From Rhodosorus marinus (taxonomy: Eukaryota > Rhodophyta > Stylonematophyceae > Stylonematales > Stylonemataceae): DNA of 64,000 nt. The translations under genes were made by a program, and so were the position numbers. The stretch spans positions 496,001 through 560,000 of the forward strand of contig JAMWBK010000004.1 of NCBI GenBank assembly GCA_029953675.1, read 5' to 3'. Positions 11,061 to 21,660 of this stretch are shown in pieces. The first letter of the stretch is position 1. Every line of letters starts with the position of its first letter. The notes beneath the pieces are model-generated. The model was not told the DNA's origin. It saw only the letters and a program-made list of their open reading frames with translations, and did no database searches.

Positions 11061-11989
11061 TGGTTTGCACCTGGGGCTTTCTCTCTTCTTCTTGGGGGTT
11101 CATTGTGCGGTCTTTGTCCTTTCGGGTTGGGCCGGGTTGGTTTTTGGCCGGAGTTCTGCGGTGGAAAGTTTCCTCATCATACTCTCTCGCGATGGTTGGG
11201 GTCTCTCCGAGCCCTGCTCCCTTGGGCGCGGAGCCTTACAGAAAGGAGGGCATTGACAGCAGGCGGGCCTCGAGTTTGCCTGAGCTCAGGCACTTTCTCG
11301 ACGGTGGTGGATCTGCAGGGTGTGTCTGGCACGCAAGTACGTGTCCAGTGACCAGCTTGGTCACCGCCACCGGGGATAAGGGCGCCCTACCGCAGCTCAC
11401 ATAGCGTCTCTGTGCGCTGGAATCGGGGCTGTTTGACGGCGGATGCAAATTTGATGGCGGACAACGTGGCCACGGTGGCCGCCAGACCTCACGGCAGTCA
11501 AAACCAGGGGATCAGTCAATATGCACCTGTCCCGGGACAGGCTAGAGGGCTTCTCTGAATCCCCTCGGGACAGTGCGGATTTTGTTTGTGGAAGGGGGGT
11601 TCCCAACAAGAACCCGTGCTCGGGGATTGGTGGTGACCGAGATGGTCAACCCGCGGGAGCCGGTTTGGGCGTGTGTGAAGATGTCTACCCTCGCTTGGCA
11701 GGACATTCAGCAGGTAGGTCCCATCCAACCCAGGTTAAGGGAAGTGGCCCGAGGGGGTCCTCCCTCGTACTGTTCGGTGGTGAGGCGCGGCACAACGGCA
11801 GCGCGAACAGCTGCAATGGTCCGGTTTTTCCCACCGCGGAGGAGAATGAGGGAAGCTTGGCAGCACTTTTGCAATTTCTTTGGGTGCGCAATGTGCGCCC
11901 GAAGCCCACACGATGGTAGGTCCCGTAAGTGCTGGATTTTAGGCATACCTTTGCGGAATCATTGGGCTCCAAGCGCGGGGAGATTGAGG

Positions 11990-12409
11990 GGAACTCGGCA
12001 ACAGTAACCCCAGTCTGCATAGATGTGGTGGAATACAATGGTACTCTGTCTACTCGTTTCCAGTACTCTGTTCTTCCAGGATATTTGATCCAAACAGCCT
12101 ACTTTGGTGGACATAGGAACTGCTTACAGCAGCAAGTATTCCCGTACAAACGGGTCGAGAAGCTTCCGCAGCCTGCGGTAGCAGTGTGCCAATTCGTTGG
12201 CTTCGAGGAGTTTGATTACCGGCGGAATACGCAGAGGGTTGCTGAGGAGAAACTGCCTCAGCCCAAAGGTCAAAGTCATTAGCGAGCAATCTCCCGGATT
12301 GGGGGTTATAAATACGTTCCCACCAAAGGGTAAATATGGATGCGGTACGAAGAAGGGCCTGAGGCGCTGCCATACAGAACTCTCGTGCACGAATCCAGAG
12401 GAAAAATAA
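11990..12409 (+). pseudogene. pseudogene of secreted cysteine-rich family A
   Basis: The frame to 12282 reads CIDVVEYNGTLSTRFQYSV...GGHRNC...FPY...VGFEEFDY and matches A2 (26653) residue for residue over long runs. A one-base deletion near 12222 breaks the frame before CPAEY, and a second small deletion removes part of GCCNRRNC. The reading continues in another frame (NCLSPK...GYKYGC-like...GLRRC...SC) to a stop at 12409. Signal peptide and first cysteine region are not recognisable. The 3' flank GGTCCCACAGTCCAAGACAT (12490-12525) matches the flank of A1 (16780-16810), so duplication included flanking DNA. Confidence 0.85.
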
Positions 12410-12529
12410 TTACGAGTATCCCAGCTTGCAAACTCTCTTGCTTTATTTGTCAAGGAAATACGTGTTCCCACCAATATTTTTGGAAGGGGGGTCCCACAGT
12501 CCAAGACATCGTGCGTTTGCTTTGTCACG

Positions 12530-15190
12530 GCGCTAGTCTTCGACACGCGGGGTTCCAGTAGTCCTTTTGGGGGGTTTACTCCTGAATCCTCAGCTCAGCT
12601 AGCTTGCTCATTCCCGCTTGTTTATGTTCTCTCATTTCTTCATCTTCTGGTCCTAGTGATCCATATTTTCCAACCTGTATTGGTTCTTATAGAACTTTGC
12701 TGCATCTATGGCAATGCGTGGTCCTCTGACAGGTCCCACCTAAAGAGAGAGTTCTCCTGAAATCGTATGGTGGTCCAGCACTGTGGACTCAGATCGTTTT
12801 GTAAACGCGTACTACGCCGGTTTTTCACCAGATCCAAACGAACCCGCCTCTCTGAAATTTCCTTCCTGGAATGGTTGAAAGAAATAATCTCACAGCCTCT
12901 GACGTCAAAGATTCGATCGGGTTAAGCCGACCCGCTGTTGACCATTAGCAGAGTTTGCTGTACTTTCACTGAAGCGTTGTAGTTATAGGAACTATATTAT
13001 ACAGTGGGGCATAAAAAGTGAGAGACGACAGCATAGCATGGGCATCCCGACGTTAGGTCTGAAGGTCCGACAACTCTAGCTTGACGGGGAGCTCGAAGAG
13101 GAGGTCTATATGGAGCAGCCAGAGGGATCAGCCGATCCTGGTTCATGATTTTATAAAATATTCAAGCTAATGAAAGGAACATAGACGTTCTGAAGCAGGC
13201 AGGGGACAACCTGGTACAAGCTCATGTTAACAACCCCCCTTTCCCATAAACAGGCATGCTGTTGAGCACAGATGGGAGGTCTCCTCACATTCTCTAGTTG
13301 TCTTAGCGTACTCAGCGCCACAGTATGTGGTAGCCACGATTCCTTCGCTTGTAAGAAGCCTAACTCCTCGTAGTCCTCTACTCCCCTACGTACGGACCGT
13401 CGGGTGCTTACCTCACTGTAAGCTCTCCCTCATAAAAAGGGCTTCTGCCGTATTTTCCTCAATGCCACACAACGTTCAGGGTATCTATTCCGACTCCCCA
13501 TAGTTGTCTTCCAAACAATCTAACTCTCCTTCCCAAGTCTCTCTCTGTTCTATATCTTCCTAATGAGTGCTCATCCAACGCTCATCCATTCGCCCTCTCA
13601 ACGCCTTTTACCCCTTTTTTTTTTGGTAAGTAAGAAAACCTCCTCTTGTAATACAATAAAAAATTCCATACTTGCAACACGTCCAAAAACCGTGTTTTGT
13701 TTATAAAACTTATAGTATGTGTATGCAAATGTTTTGTAGTGTCAAACATTTGTTGGAACCCCAAACTTGTGTTTCTTGTCTCACACTCCCACGGGTGACA
13801 ACAAATTAGTCAATTTTAAGCACATTCAATTCGATCGGGAGGAGGTTTTTAATTAAATATTCAATGAAGAGGCATAAAAGTGTTTCTATTTTTGGAGATT
13901 AAAAAAATCCAGTATCCCAACAACCCCTCCAAAATCTGGTACCTGAAATCCATCCGTCTGCCAACGGAACCTACTAGGAGCGTAGGAACTTTTGAGAGCG
14001 TTTGAAAGTAATCTAACCCCTTACAAACGACCCACAAGACGAGAATTTGTTCTAAAGTATTTACAAGATGAGCTTTGAGGAATTATTCATACTGTGGAGA
14101 GGGGTGAGTCTCTTGTTCGTAAACGGGCCGCGGACCGCATCTATTCAGAAAGCTACTGTTACATTACATAGATTTATATAGTTATATTCAACATTAATAA
14201 TTGAGAGAAAAATCGTCTATGGGTGTCACTCGTTGGTGTCTACCGTTTTTTTTTGGTGGCACATTGAAATCTCCTTTTGCAATACAATTTTTTATCGAAA
14301 AATGCGTTGCCCTAATTGTTTTTTTTTTCTAGGTTCACTTTTTCCGATGTTGTTTTAGCGAAAAACATTTACACGATGGTCGCACCTCCCAAAGCAGCGC
14401 GTTTCCTGTCAAGCCAGCTTGGATGGGAGATGTCCGTTCTTTTTTGTGTTTTTTTTTAAATATTGAGTGTTTTCGACAGATGACGTGCTTCCATTTTGGT
14501 GAAAAATCAAAACCTGATAAGTTTTCGGACCGTACGCACCCCAACAGAAAAATACCGAACATGTTAAAATATGTTTTAAATTCTACAGAATAATTTCTCG
14601 TACGTGTTCATAGGGGGGGTAAGTGGGGGATGATACACCAGTTTTGGGGCCATTGCCTGCTTCCCACTGGCAAACGTACGTTGACTGTCCGCACCGGGTC
14701 TTTTTCGGTTGAACAAATACTTCTATGTTTATTTTAAATTTTATTGCCTTTTTAACTTTTGTGAGAAAAGATTAGCTAAAACGATCAGAGAGGGCGGTGA
14801 GCGTGAAGTATGCACTACTACTCGCATCTAGTAGTTTAGCGGTTGGAATGCATCTTGAGTTCTCCAGACATTGGGCAGAGAACACGCGGCTCGGTTCGGC
14901 TATTGCCGTTGAGCCGAAGGAGCAGTCTAGGTCTGCTGCGTTCCTCTCTTCTGCTGTTTTCTTGTTGTTCTCCCGTTTCCACGCTCTTCATTGGGGCGCA
15001 ATCCCAATATCAATTTGATCAAAGGTGGAAGAATCTGGTGGTGATAAGCCGTGTCGCCGCTGGATTCTGGAGTGGCAACAGCTAACGGCTTTTCTGAAAT
15101 GTGTTTCCCTCGTTCCGTTTTTGGATAGATTTCAGCTACGTTACACTCTCCCTCCCCCCGAAAGTCTTGGGTTGGCGGGATGCGGGAATT
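12530..15190. other. gene-free stretch with diverged repeats
   Basis: No supported gene. The motif CCTCTCTGAAATTTCCTTCCTGG at about 12849 recurs at about 27846 downstream of A2, which extends the family-A duplication beyond the gene. T-rich repeat D1 copies lie at 13628 and 14264. Confidence 0.55.
13628..13900 (+). repeat. dispersed repeat D1, copies 2
   Basis: Matches 9597-9860 in two collinear blocks (AACCTCCTCTTGTAATACA and GCACATTCAATTCGATC...AATATTCAATGA). A partial third copy begins at about 14264. There is no terminal structure that would assign it to a class. Confidence 0.55.
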
Positions 15191-15194
15191 GTAG

Positions 15195-15300
15195 ACCGTA
15201 CCCCCGTAGCCTTATTCGGCAGAGATTTAGCGCAGCGCACCACTAACACACTATGTGCGCTCTAAACAGACCCAATCCCCCTGTCCATAGGTCAAGGGGA
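15195..15300 (-). repeat. 3'-end relic of element-1-type retrotransposon
   Basis: CCCGTAGCCTTATTCGGCAG...GCGCTCTAAACAGACCCAA closely matches the reverse complement of the 3' UTR of the relic at 46.6 kb (CCCGTAGCCTTTGTTCGGCAG...GCGCTCTAAACATACCCAA). Only the extreme 3' end is present, as expected for strong 5' truncation. Confidence 0.65.
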
Positions 15301-15539
15301 ACCCAACTTGGTTAAAATTCGTCTATGCACTGGAAACCCGCCTATACAGGCAAATGGCCGTTAGAGCTTTCGCTTTAAGCGAGGTGAAAACACGCGCGAG
15401 GTCACTAGATAAGGTGGAGAAAGTCATAGGTTTTTATGTTCGGTGACGACCAGGGGCTGTGGTGCTGCGCACTCCCGATGGGACTCACCCCTAAATCCCA
15501 ATAAGTCGTTCATCTTCTGAGAGTGAAAGATTAATATCA

Positions 15540-15760
15540 AAAGTGGATGCAGGGCAAGGTTCGTCCCAGAACCTGTAGGGCAAAAACAAAACGCGAAGTA
15601 TGGGCTCGAGACCCTGGTGGCCGTCCTCTAACCGATTTCGTAAACTGGGGACCTCCTTTTTCATCACCCGAAAACCTCTATCTCTTCAACAGCTGAGTCC
15701 ATGGCTCCAAAACAAACTTGGAAGACATTCGCTGAGCGGGTGGAACGTCTGAACAGAGCC
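15540..15760. repeat. duplicated block shared with 10790-11060
   Basis: Collinear matches to 10790-11060 (GCAGGGCAAGGTT, CCTCTAACCGAT, ATCACCCGAAAA). It ends about 200 bp before the promoter of A1. Confidence 0.55.
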
Positions 15761-15958
15761 TCCGGGCGAGAGTGTACTCTACGGTTTCCTGCTTTCTTAA
15801 GTATTTTTTTTGTCGGGAGGGTTAGTGGACGAGATAGTTAGTAGTGTATCTGCTTAGTGTTCAAATTTTTTTTACCAGAGTGGCATCCGTCTTGTAGCCT
15901 ACATCGCTTTGTGGTCGATTTGTCGACGACGGTTAAAGATTGGGGGGGGATGCGAGGG

Positions 15959-15966
15959 TATATAAA
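15959..15966 (+). promoter_or_regulatory. TATA box of A1
   Basis: TATATAAA in the context GAGGGTATATAAACGAG, 133 bp before ATG 16092. The box at 42019 upstream of the membrane-protein gene has the same core and the same distance. Confidence 0.75.
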
Positions 15967-16091
15967 CGAGACGAGAGGGCTGTGGGTTTTCGTGTGGCGG
16001 GGGGAGGGAGAAAAAGTTGTAACCACGGGGGAGACCTGAGAGGCACAAGAGAGCTTGGAGAGGACTTGTGTTGGTCGAGAAAGAAGCAAAA

Positions 16092-16709
16092 ATGAAGACG
16101 GTGAAGCTGATTACGCTGCTTGTCGCCGTCATAACGATGACCGCGTACGTGGAGGCGGAGAACTACCAGCCGGCCTCCTATTGGATGACCGGCTTCACCG
16201 TTGTTTCTTGGCGTATGTACTTATTTGATGAGCCCGTACCCAACAACTGCATGCCACTCATAGGGAAGGCGAACGCGTGGGGTGCTGAAAATCCATGGGT
16301 CAAAGTCGCCGACGTGTGCATATCTATCGTGACATACCAAGGCGAACTCTCGACTCTTTTCCATTACACGGCTCGGCCAGGATACACAATCGCAGCGGCT
16401 TACTCGGGCGTACATAGAAACTGCTTACAGAAGAAAAAATTCCCCTACCAAACGGTAGCAAAGTTTGGAGAGCTTGGGGAACAGGTTGTGACCCAGATTG
16501 TTCCCTTCAGCGAATATGATTGCCCGGCGGAATATGAAGAGGGTTGCTGCAACAGGAGGAACTGTCTCAGCCCCAAGGTCCGAGCCCACAAGGTTCTCGC
16601 TCCGGAATATACTTTTACTGGGTTCCCGCCAAACGGAAAGTATGGATGCCGAACCGTACGTGGCCTCAGGCGCTGCCTTGCAGACCTACAATGCTTTAAT
16701 CCAGAATAA
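16092..16709 (+). CDS. secreted ten-cysteine protein A1
   Basis: 205 aa. ATG 16092 is chosen over the upstream TTG because it opens the signal peptide MKTVKLITLLVAVITMTAYVEA and shares its 5' leader with A2. The mature chain has ten cysteines spaced C-x22-C-x34-C-x32-C-x7-CC-x4-C-x27-C-x8-C-x5-C, with the motifs SGVHRNC, FPYQ, YDCPAEY, GCCNRRNC and RGLRRCL. The same scaffold, including C-x2-E-[IY] and CC-x4-C, is found in the B proteins (3.5, 37.5 and 53.4 kb), so A and B look homologous. No catalytic motif or membrane segment is present. All ten cysteines are conserved in A2, so five disulfides are likely. I do not recognise the domain; an extracellular structural, ligand-binding or defence role is possible. 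Confidence 0.88.
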   Translation: MKTVKLITLLVAVITMTAYVEAENYQPASYWMTGFTVVSWRMYLFDEPVPNNCMPLIGKANAWGAENPWVKVADVCISIVTYQGELSTLFHYTARPGYTIAAAYSGVHRNCLQKKKFPYQTVAKFGELGEQVVTQIVPFSEYDCPAEYEEGCCNRRNCLSPKVRAHKVLAPEYTFTGFPPNGKYGCRTVRGLRRCLADLQCFNPE

Positions 16710-16809
16710 AAGCAATCCAATATTCAACATCGAGGCCGAAATACTCGTTGCTGTACTCGCCAACAATTTTGGAAAGGGAGTTCCACTGTCCAAGACATCG
16801 TGCGCTTAG

Positions 16810-17515
16810 AGTTCCCTTAATCGAGCCTTGCGAGCACCCCGTCCCCGTTGTTTACAAATGGATCTCATGGGCGCTCGGCTCGAAAGTCATATTGCCGAGG
16901 GTCAGGGAGAATTTCCCCGAGCTGGGCGACAAAATTTCTCACAGAATCCTTACAGAAAGCCAAGAGAACCTGACGCTTAGGGTATTTGCCATTTCATGAT
17001 GGTAAGACCTGCGAACCCTTTGTCGATCGGAATGCTTATGGTAGGGACTACCTCTTCATCAATATCGCATGTTCCCTCGCTGTAAGCGGTTCCTCTACAT
17101 CGCAAACAGGGTGCCTTGCTTTTTTAAAGTCTGTAATATTTTGAGCCTCTAGTTCGACTCTGAGAATTGTGTTCCAACAGACTAACACTCTCAGGGTTGT
17201 TCGCTCTTTGTCTTCCAAGACATACATAGTCTTCGGGATAACTGCTAACCACCACCACCGCTCAACACAACTCAAGTCATCCCGTTGAGCTCCGAAGCAA
17301 GTTTTACGCTCACCATGCGTCGTGTCCTACGCGCCGACACTTTCTACATGCAGGCTCGCTATTGTTCACCTGCAGCTGGAGTAAAACCTCCCTCTAGTCT
17401 GGCCGCTCTCACTGCCCTCCTCCTCATATATCTGAACTAGATACGCGGATTTAGGGAAACGTTCATTCAGATGCAAGCGTTTAAAAAACCCTAATCCTAC
17501 GCTGTTCGGAATAGA
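16810..17515. other. spacer downstream of A1
   Basis: No gene. The first 20 bp continue the 3' flank shared with the family-A pseudogene. The rest shows no clear repeat or open frame of note. Confidence 0.5.
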
Positions 17516-17519
17516 GGAG

Positions 17520-17750
17520 AGGATCTACATACACCTGGACTTCCGTTGGTTCTCGTTGGCTTCGGGAGTTGTTCCGCGACCGCCCTGACCGTCTCTCCTC
17601 GTTTTTTACTCGTTTAAGTTTCTTGCTGTGGCGTATGAACGCTGCTTCGATGTTGGAGGCGCGCGATCTTCGTCCCGCCATAGAACTTTTTTCCCCTCGG
17701 GATTTTTTTCTTTCAGTCTCCGATTACACAAATTCATTCATTTAATCCCA
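17520..17750 (+). mobile_element. R2-like family 3, 5'-truncated copy
   Basis: The plus frame reads GSRWLRELFRDRPDRLSSFF, then TRLSFLLWRMNAASMLEARD, then a T-rich tail and CAGTCTCCGATTACACAAATTCATTCA. This is the extreme C-terminus of a restriction-like-endonuclease non-LTR retrotransposon; element 2 has VESFGHVDKSGLVWLRKCF and SLWRYSSHMLSEARHRR at the same place. Five other copies of this family occur in the window. Confidence 0.75.
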
Positions 17751-17859
17751 CCCAGGCCTGATCCCAAATACTCTGGTAGCTGACAAACTACGAATCACCA
17801 CTGGCGACTACAATGGCTCCGTGTTAGTAACCCTGTCCGTAACCAAGTCCGACTCCCAC

Positions 17860-17950
17860 AGAACCCACCGTCTTAGGTTCAGTCAATATAAGGACCTTGA
17901 TTGGTTACTGGCTTTTTTGATTGACCTGTATGTCCCAGACCTGGACTGTT
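17860..17950. repeat. dispersed repeat shared with 50490-50580
   Basis: GTTCAGTCAATATAAGGACC and TTGATTGG followed by ATTGACCTGTATGTCC match 50500-50580 (GTTCAATCAATATTTGACC, TTGATTGG). Diverged, non-coding, class unknown. Confidence 0.45.
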
Positions 17951-17989
17951 ACCAGACCCTTCTGAACACGGAAGGCATTCACTGTGTGG

Positions 17990-18450
17990 TGGTCTTACTA
18001 GCATAGCCTGAAGTGCTGGGCAGGATGTGAAAGGGAACTGGGAATTAGGGAGGAGAAAAGCCCTAGTTCCCAGTTCCCTTTCACATCCCGACCCAGGTGG
18101 CGATGGTGCGCCTCGGCCAGCAGGCGGCTAGAATATAGCCGCAGAGCGACACTTAAACGGCGTAGGAATCCCAGATACTCAACCGGATGGTTGGACCTTC
18201 GGGGGAGCCTGCGATAGGAGCAGATCAGTCATAATATGCTAAGATTTTCCCCGCAAGTATCGATTCGGTAGGTTTTTGTTAAGTAGTAAGATCCGCGTAT
18301 ATCGGCGGGTCCCGGCGCTTACACAGCCGGGCGGCTGGCGAGCAATTGGGCTCCAAAATACGCGGCGTCTTCCTATCTGAGAGCATGAAGGGCAGGGCGA
18401 GCCCAGCTCTGCAGGCCAGGGCGGCTGATACAATCCCAGGTACAAGCGCT
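17990..18450 (-). mobile_element. R2-like family 2, degraded 5'-truncated copy
   Basis: The 3' end TACTAGCATAGCCTGAAG and the block CGATGG-GCGCCTCGG...GAATAT-GCC match the 3' end of element 2 (33.85 kb). Further in, a minus-strand frame at 18239-18445 reads YLGLYQPPWP...CPSC..., matching IYLGLPQAPWH...CQGC of the element's zinc finger. Intervening coding sequence is partly lost. Confidence 0.65.
18023..18088. repeat. 28-bp inverted repeat, 10-bp loop
   Basis: Left arm 18023-18050 and right arm 18061-18088 are reverse complements with one mismatch, with loop AGGAGAAAAG. The arm is part of the element-2 3' UTR, so this is a local inverted duplication inside the truncated copy. Confidence 0.9.
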
Positions 18451-18512
18451 GAGAATGCGCACTTCAAAATCCGTGAGCGTGAGGAGCGGAAAATTTGGAA
18501 CGGCGGTGAGCC
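18288..18512. repeat. block shared with 23979-24117
   Basis: GATCCGCGTATATCGGCGGG...CAGCCGGGCGGCTGGCGAGCA and GAGCGTGAGGAGCGGAAAAT recur at 23979-24117, where the DNA between the two blocks is missing. Confidence 0.75.
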
Positions 18513-19050
18513 ATAACCTTCAGTAGTTCGGTTCTCAGTCTCCCCTCCAGTCTGGGGTTTCTCTGTTCAGCCTCACCTCCAAATATACATATTCACTCGC
18601 CTAAATTTTCCTTTTCAAATACTACTCACCACTATGACATGTCTTCGGGTCTCAGAGCCACTTATATGCCGCGCCATATTCTCAACCCCCAAAAGAAATA
18701 TACTGGAGAACCTAGAATATGTACTAAAAATAGATAAAAGGGTTTCCGTAATTCTCCATTGGGAGGATAGGGGGGGAAAGAGAGAAGAAATACATGTGAA
18801 TGCCTATTGGGCTGGTGTCCCATAGGCGGGTAATCGGAGATTCAGTAACCGGCATTACCGGTGAATACGAAAAGAACCCCAAAAATTTCGGGCTTTTTTT
18901 CTCCGGTAGTTACTGGTCAACCGTAATATCGGTAATTCGCGAGAGCAATGGTGTTTTTCAATATAGGCTCTCCCGAGAACCCCCCCGAAAACCACAAAAA
19001 AAGAGGCGGCATCGTCCGGAAATTTATATACTATAAACACTGGGAATTAA

Positions 19051-19378
19051 TATTGAATCTTTTCGTCTAAGTAACCCCCTCCCGAAGAGTTGCTTGATAA
19101 GTCTAAAGAATTTTCCCCCCCTGCCCTCCCTTTACTAAGCCCTATCATATTCTACTCCTTCATAGCCTATTTATACCCTCAGACTAGGCCTCTACATTTC
19201 TCTCATCTAGACACAGTGCTATTTTTGGTAGCCATATATTCTATTTTTGGTGTGGCAGTTGGCTACAGTTACCCCTTGCTCTCGCCTAGCCTGACCTCTC
19301 CCTGGCTTTCTCCGTTATCCCCGTTGTCAGCCAGGCCCTGATGGTGTCGTTCTGTCCCGCTACAACCGTGCGCCAACA
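19051..19378 (-). repeat. 3' LTR of the gypsy element
   Basis: 328 bp, begins TGTTGGCG and ends ATTCAATA on the minus strand. Pairs with 20966-21279. Confidence 0.9.
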
Positions 19379-19432
19379 TACCCCCGCCAACTCTGACTCA
19401 CGGGTCCTCCCGAATCTGAGTTTTGTCTGGTG

Positions 19433-19696
19433 CTATTCGCCGCGCAGGTCGCCCAGCTCATCCTTTGCGGGATGGTACCAATAACTCCGCACTTTCTTGT
19501 CGACCTGCGCTGGTTTCATACGATCACGATGAACCAAGGTCTTGAGCGGCGTCCCATCCTGCTCAGTTAGCCGGTACGTGTCGAATAATCGGCCCTCCAA
19601 GACTCGGAAGGGTCCGATATGGCGGTACGTACCTTTCGTTTTCACCTCGTTCCTGAGCAAGACGAGCTCTCCCGGTTTCAGTGGGTCCGCCTTCAC
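19433..19696 (-). pseudogene. gypsy integrase C-terminal remnant
   Basis: Frame with LKPGELVLLRNEVKTKGTY, GPFRVLEGRLFDTYRLTEQD and LVHRDRMKPA, the typical integrase C-terminal pattern of Ty3/gypsy polyproteins (PGxxVLL...GPFxV...VHxxRLKP). The catalytic core is absent, so it cannot act. Confidence 0.85.
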
Positions 19697-19723
19697 CTTC
19701 CAGTCATATTAACGTGCCATTTG

Positions 19724-20248
19724 TTATTTTGCGGTTTCTGTCCTCAGCGTGACAGCTTCGCGTTCTCGACCTAGTTGCTCTAGTTGTTTGACTCGCGTCT
19801 GAACAGAAACATCGACGAAGAGCTCATCGAACTCTCTCCGTAGCTCCTTCTCGGCTGCGCTCACTTCCTTCGTCGTTCGCGGAGTATCCATTGCGCGGAT
19901 TTGGAGAACACCGATGCTCTCGCCACCGCCGACTGCTACTTCCTTTCGTCCGACCAGGAGCACCTCCGTGATTTTACTCGGCGTAGGCTGAAGTTTGAGG
20001 CACCGTAGTGATTCGTCCTGCCCTAGATCGTTGACCGCCGTCAGCAACCCGTCACCTGGGTGGATTATTACGCGGTTGCGCTTTAACCAGGGTAATCCCA
20101 GGATGACTTCGGGCACTCCCCGTTCCGCGACTCGGAAAGTCTCCTGACTGCGCCACTTGGGTGTACACTCCACCGTAATCCTTCTGACTATACCTACGCG
20201 GAATGCCTGTCCGAACGCTGCGCCCAGCGATTCGGTCTCCTTAGGCAC
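19724..20248 (-). pseudogene. gypsy retropepsin remnant
   Basis: Frame with VILGLPWLKRNRVIIHPGDG, the conserved C-terminal half of gypsy proteases (ILGxxWL). The N-terminal half with the active-site motif lies in the preceding frame (20270-20342, IVDCGAQ) and is separated from this part by a TAA. Active-site DSG/DTG has become DCG. Confidence 0.8.
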
Positions 20249-20472
20249 CGTAATTTACATCTTCGCGGCTGCCGCGGTCGTCATGAGGTTCACCTGCGCT
20301 CCGCAGTCCACGATCGCATTGAACTTGACGCCGCCTACTTCTGCCGCGAAGATGCAAATTACGGTGCCTAAGGAGACCGAATCGCTGGGTGCAGCGTTCT
20401 GACAGGCATTCCGCGTAGGTATAGTCATAAGGATTACGGTGGAGTGTACACCCAAGTGGCGCAGTCCGGAGA
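20145..20472. repeat. large inverted duplication (arms about 125 bp)
   Basis: 20145-20269 and 20343-20472 are near-perfect reverse complements around a 73-bp spacer (for example GTGTACACTCCACCGTAATC against GATTACGGTGGAGTGTACAC). The spacer plus left arm is protease in sense; the right arm is the same DNA in antisense and interrupts the gag/nucleocapsid part. A long hairpin transcript is predicted. Confidence 0.92.
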
Positions 20473-20914
20473 CGTTCCGGCGGGGGGGATGTTGGCGTAT
20501 CCTTGTCAGTTTCACCGCCAGTTCTACATGCTGGTTGTGGCTCGCGAATCGCGTTCGCAGGGCAACTTGCAACGCTGCCCACGTTACCCGTTGTGTCACG
20601 GGAAGGGTGCGGTACCATTCGGTAACGGTTTTTGCAAGCCCTCGAACCGCGATGAAAAAAAAAAGCAAGTCACTGTCCTCCTCGAGGATATAAACGGCCT
20701 TCAGGTGCTCGAGCTCGCTTATGAATGTCTCGACGTCTGAAGTACCGTCGAAAGTCGGGGACTCAGATTTCTTTGGTAGTCGTCCCGATCGAGCTCCTTG
20801 CTGTTGTTGTAGCTGTTGCTGTTCCTGCACAAGCTGCTCCGTCATCCGCTGTTGTTGCTCTAGTAGTTGAGTAACCGCGGGCATCCACGCACCTGGAGGA
20901 GGATCGGGTTCCAT
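20255..20914 (-). pseudogene. gypsy gag remnant
   Basis: The frame starts at MEPDPPPGAWMPAVTQLLEQ, runs through a Gln-rich stretch, then FDGTSDVETFISELEHL...W...ALQVALRTRF, the usual gypsy gag capsid pattern. After about residue 145 it runs into the antisense arm of the inverted duplication, so the zinc knuckle expected here is lost. Confidence 0.75.
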
Positions 20915-20946
20915 TTTTCTTCAATCACCAAGTTCCAGCGGCTTCA

Positions 20947-20963
20947 GCCCCGGAAATCCACCA
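20947..20963 (-). other. primer binding site
   Basis: Read on the minus strand, TGGTGGATTTCCGGGGC starts 2 nt after the 5' LTR. Its complement ends in CCA as a tRNA 3' end does. The tRNA species is not assigned. Confidence 0.75.
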
Positions 20964-20965
20964 AT

Positions 20966-21279
20966 TATTGAATCTTTTCGTCTAAGTAACCCCCTCACGA
21001 AGAGTTGCTTGATAAGTCTAAAGAATTTTTCCCCCTGCCCTCTCTTTGCTAAGCCCTATCATATTCTACTCCGTCCTAGCCTATTTATACCCTCAGACTA
21101 GGTCTCTACATTTCTCTCATCTAGACACAGTGCTATTTTTGGTAGCCGTCAATGTTCTATTTTTGGTATGGCAGTTGGCTACAGTTACCCCTTGCTCTCG
21201 CCTAGACGGAAGTCTCCCTGGTTTTCTCCGTTATCTGCCAGGCTCTGATGGTGTCGTTCTTTCCGTGCGCCAGCCAACA
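20966..21279 (-). repeat. 5' LTR of the gypsy element
   Basis: 314 bp, same termini as 19051-19378. Contains CTATTTATACCC, an AT-rich possible promoter core, on the opposite strand as well. Confidence 0.9.
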
Positions 21280-21449
21280 TTAATATCGCGAAATTACGGA
21301 AACCAAAAAAATCCAACTTTTTCCCATCAACCCCAAACGGTGTCGAAAGTTCACCTTCTGTCCCCTAAAATTTAGAAGTATTTTCGAGGGTCTGGCAGCC
21401 TATGTGCCCAGTTGGTTAGCGCCCTCGTCCGCCTTGGCAGCGATCCACT

Positions 21450-21655
21450 CGCCTCATTGTGGTGGTTCTTGTTGGCTTCGGGAAGTGTTCTGCGAATGCG
21501 CTGACCTTCTATCTTCGTTGTTTGCCCGTTTAAGTTTCTTGCTGTGGCGTATGAACGCAGCTTTGATTTTGGAGGCGCGAGATGTTCGCCGCGCATAGGT
21601 TTTTAATTTTCCCCTGCGGTTTTTTTTTCAGTCTCCAAATAAACAAATTCATTCA
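21450..21655 (+). mobile_element. R2-like family 3, 5'-truncated copy
   Basis: The plus frame reads CWLREVFCECADLLSSLFAR, then LSFLLWRMNAALILEARDVR, followed by the tail CAGTCTCCAAATAAACAAATTCATTCA. Same 3' end as the copy at 17.5 kb. Confidence 0.75.
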
Positions 21656-21660
21656 TAGAA

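Larger units (their letters stand above)
19051..21279 (-). mobile_element. internally deleted Ty3/gypsy LTR retrotransposon
   Basis: Two LTRs (19051-19378 and 20966-21279) flank gag-, protease- and integrase-tail-like frames on the minus strand. Target duplication TTAA sits at 19047-19050 and 21280-21283. Reverse transcriptase, RNase H and the integrase core are absent, so the copy is non-autonomous. A primer binding site follows the 5' LTR after 2 nt, and a purine run (GGCGGGGGTA) precedes the 3' LTR, so ends are complete. The LTRs differ by several indels and substitutions, hence the insertion is not very recent. Confidence 0.92.

Noticed and set aside
11573-12007. Overlapping frames of 120-144 aa on both strands
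   Set aside because: GC-rich shadow frames with no domain; they abut the family-A pseudogene.
21400-21470. tRNA A-box-like TGTGCCCAGTTGGTTAGCG
   Set aside because: No B box at the right distance and no cloverleaf; at most a SINE head.
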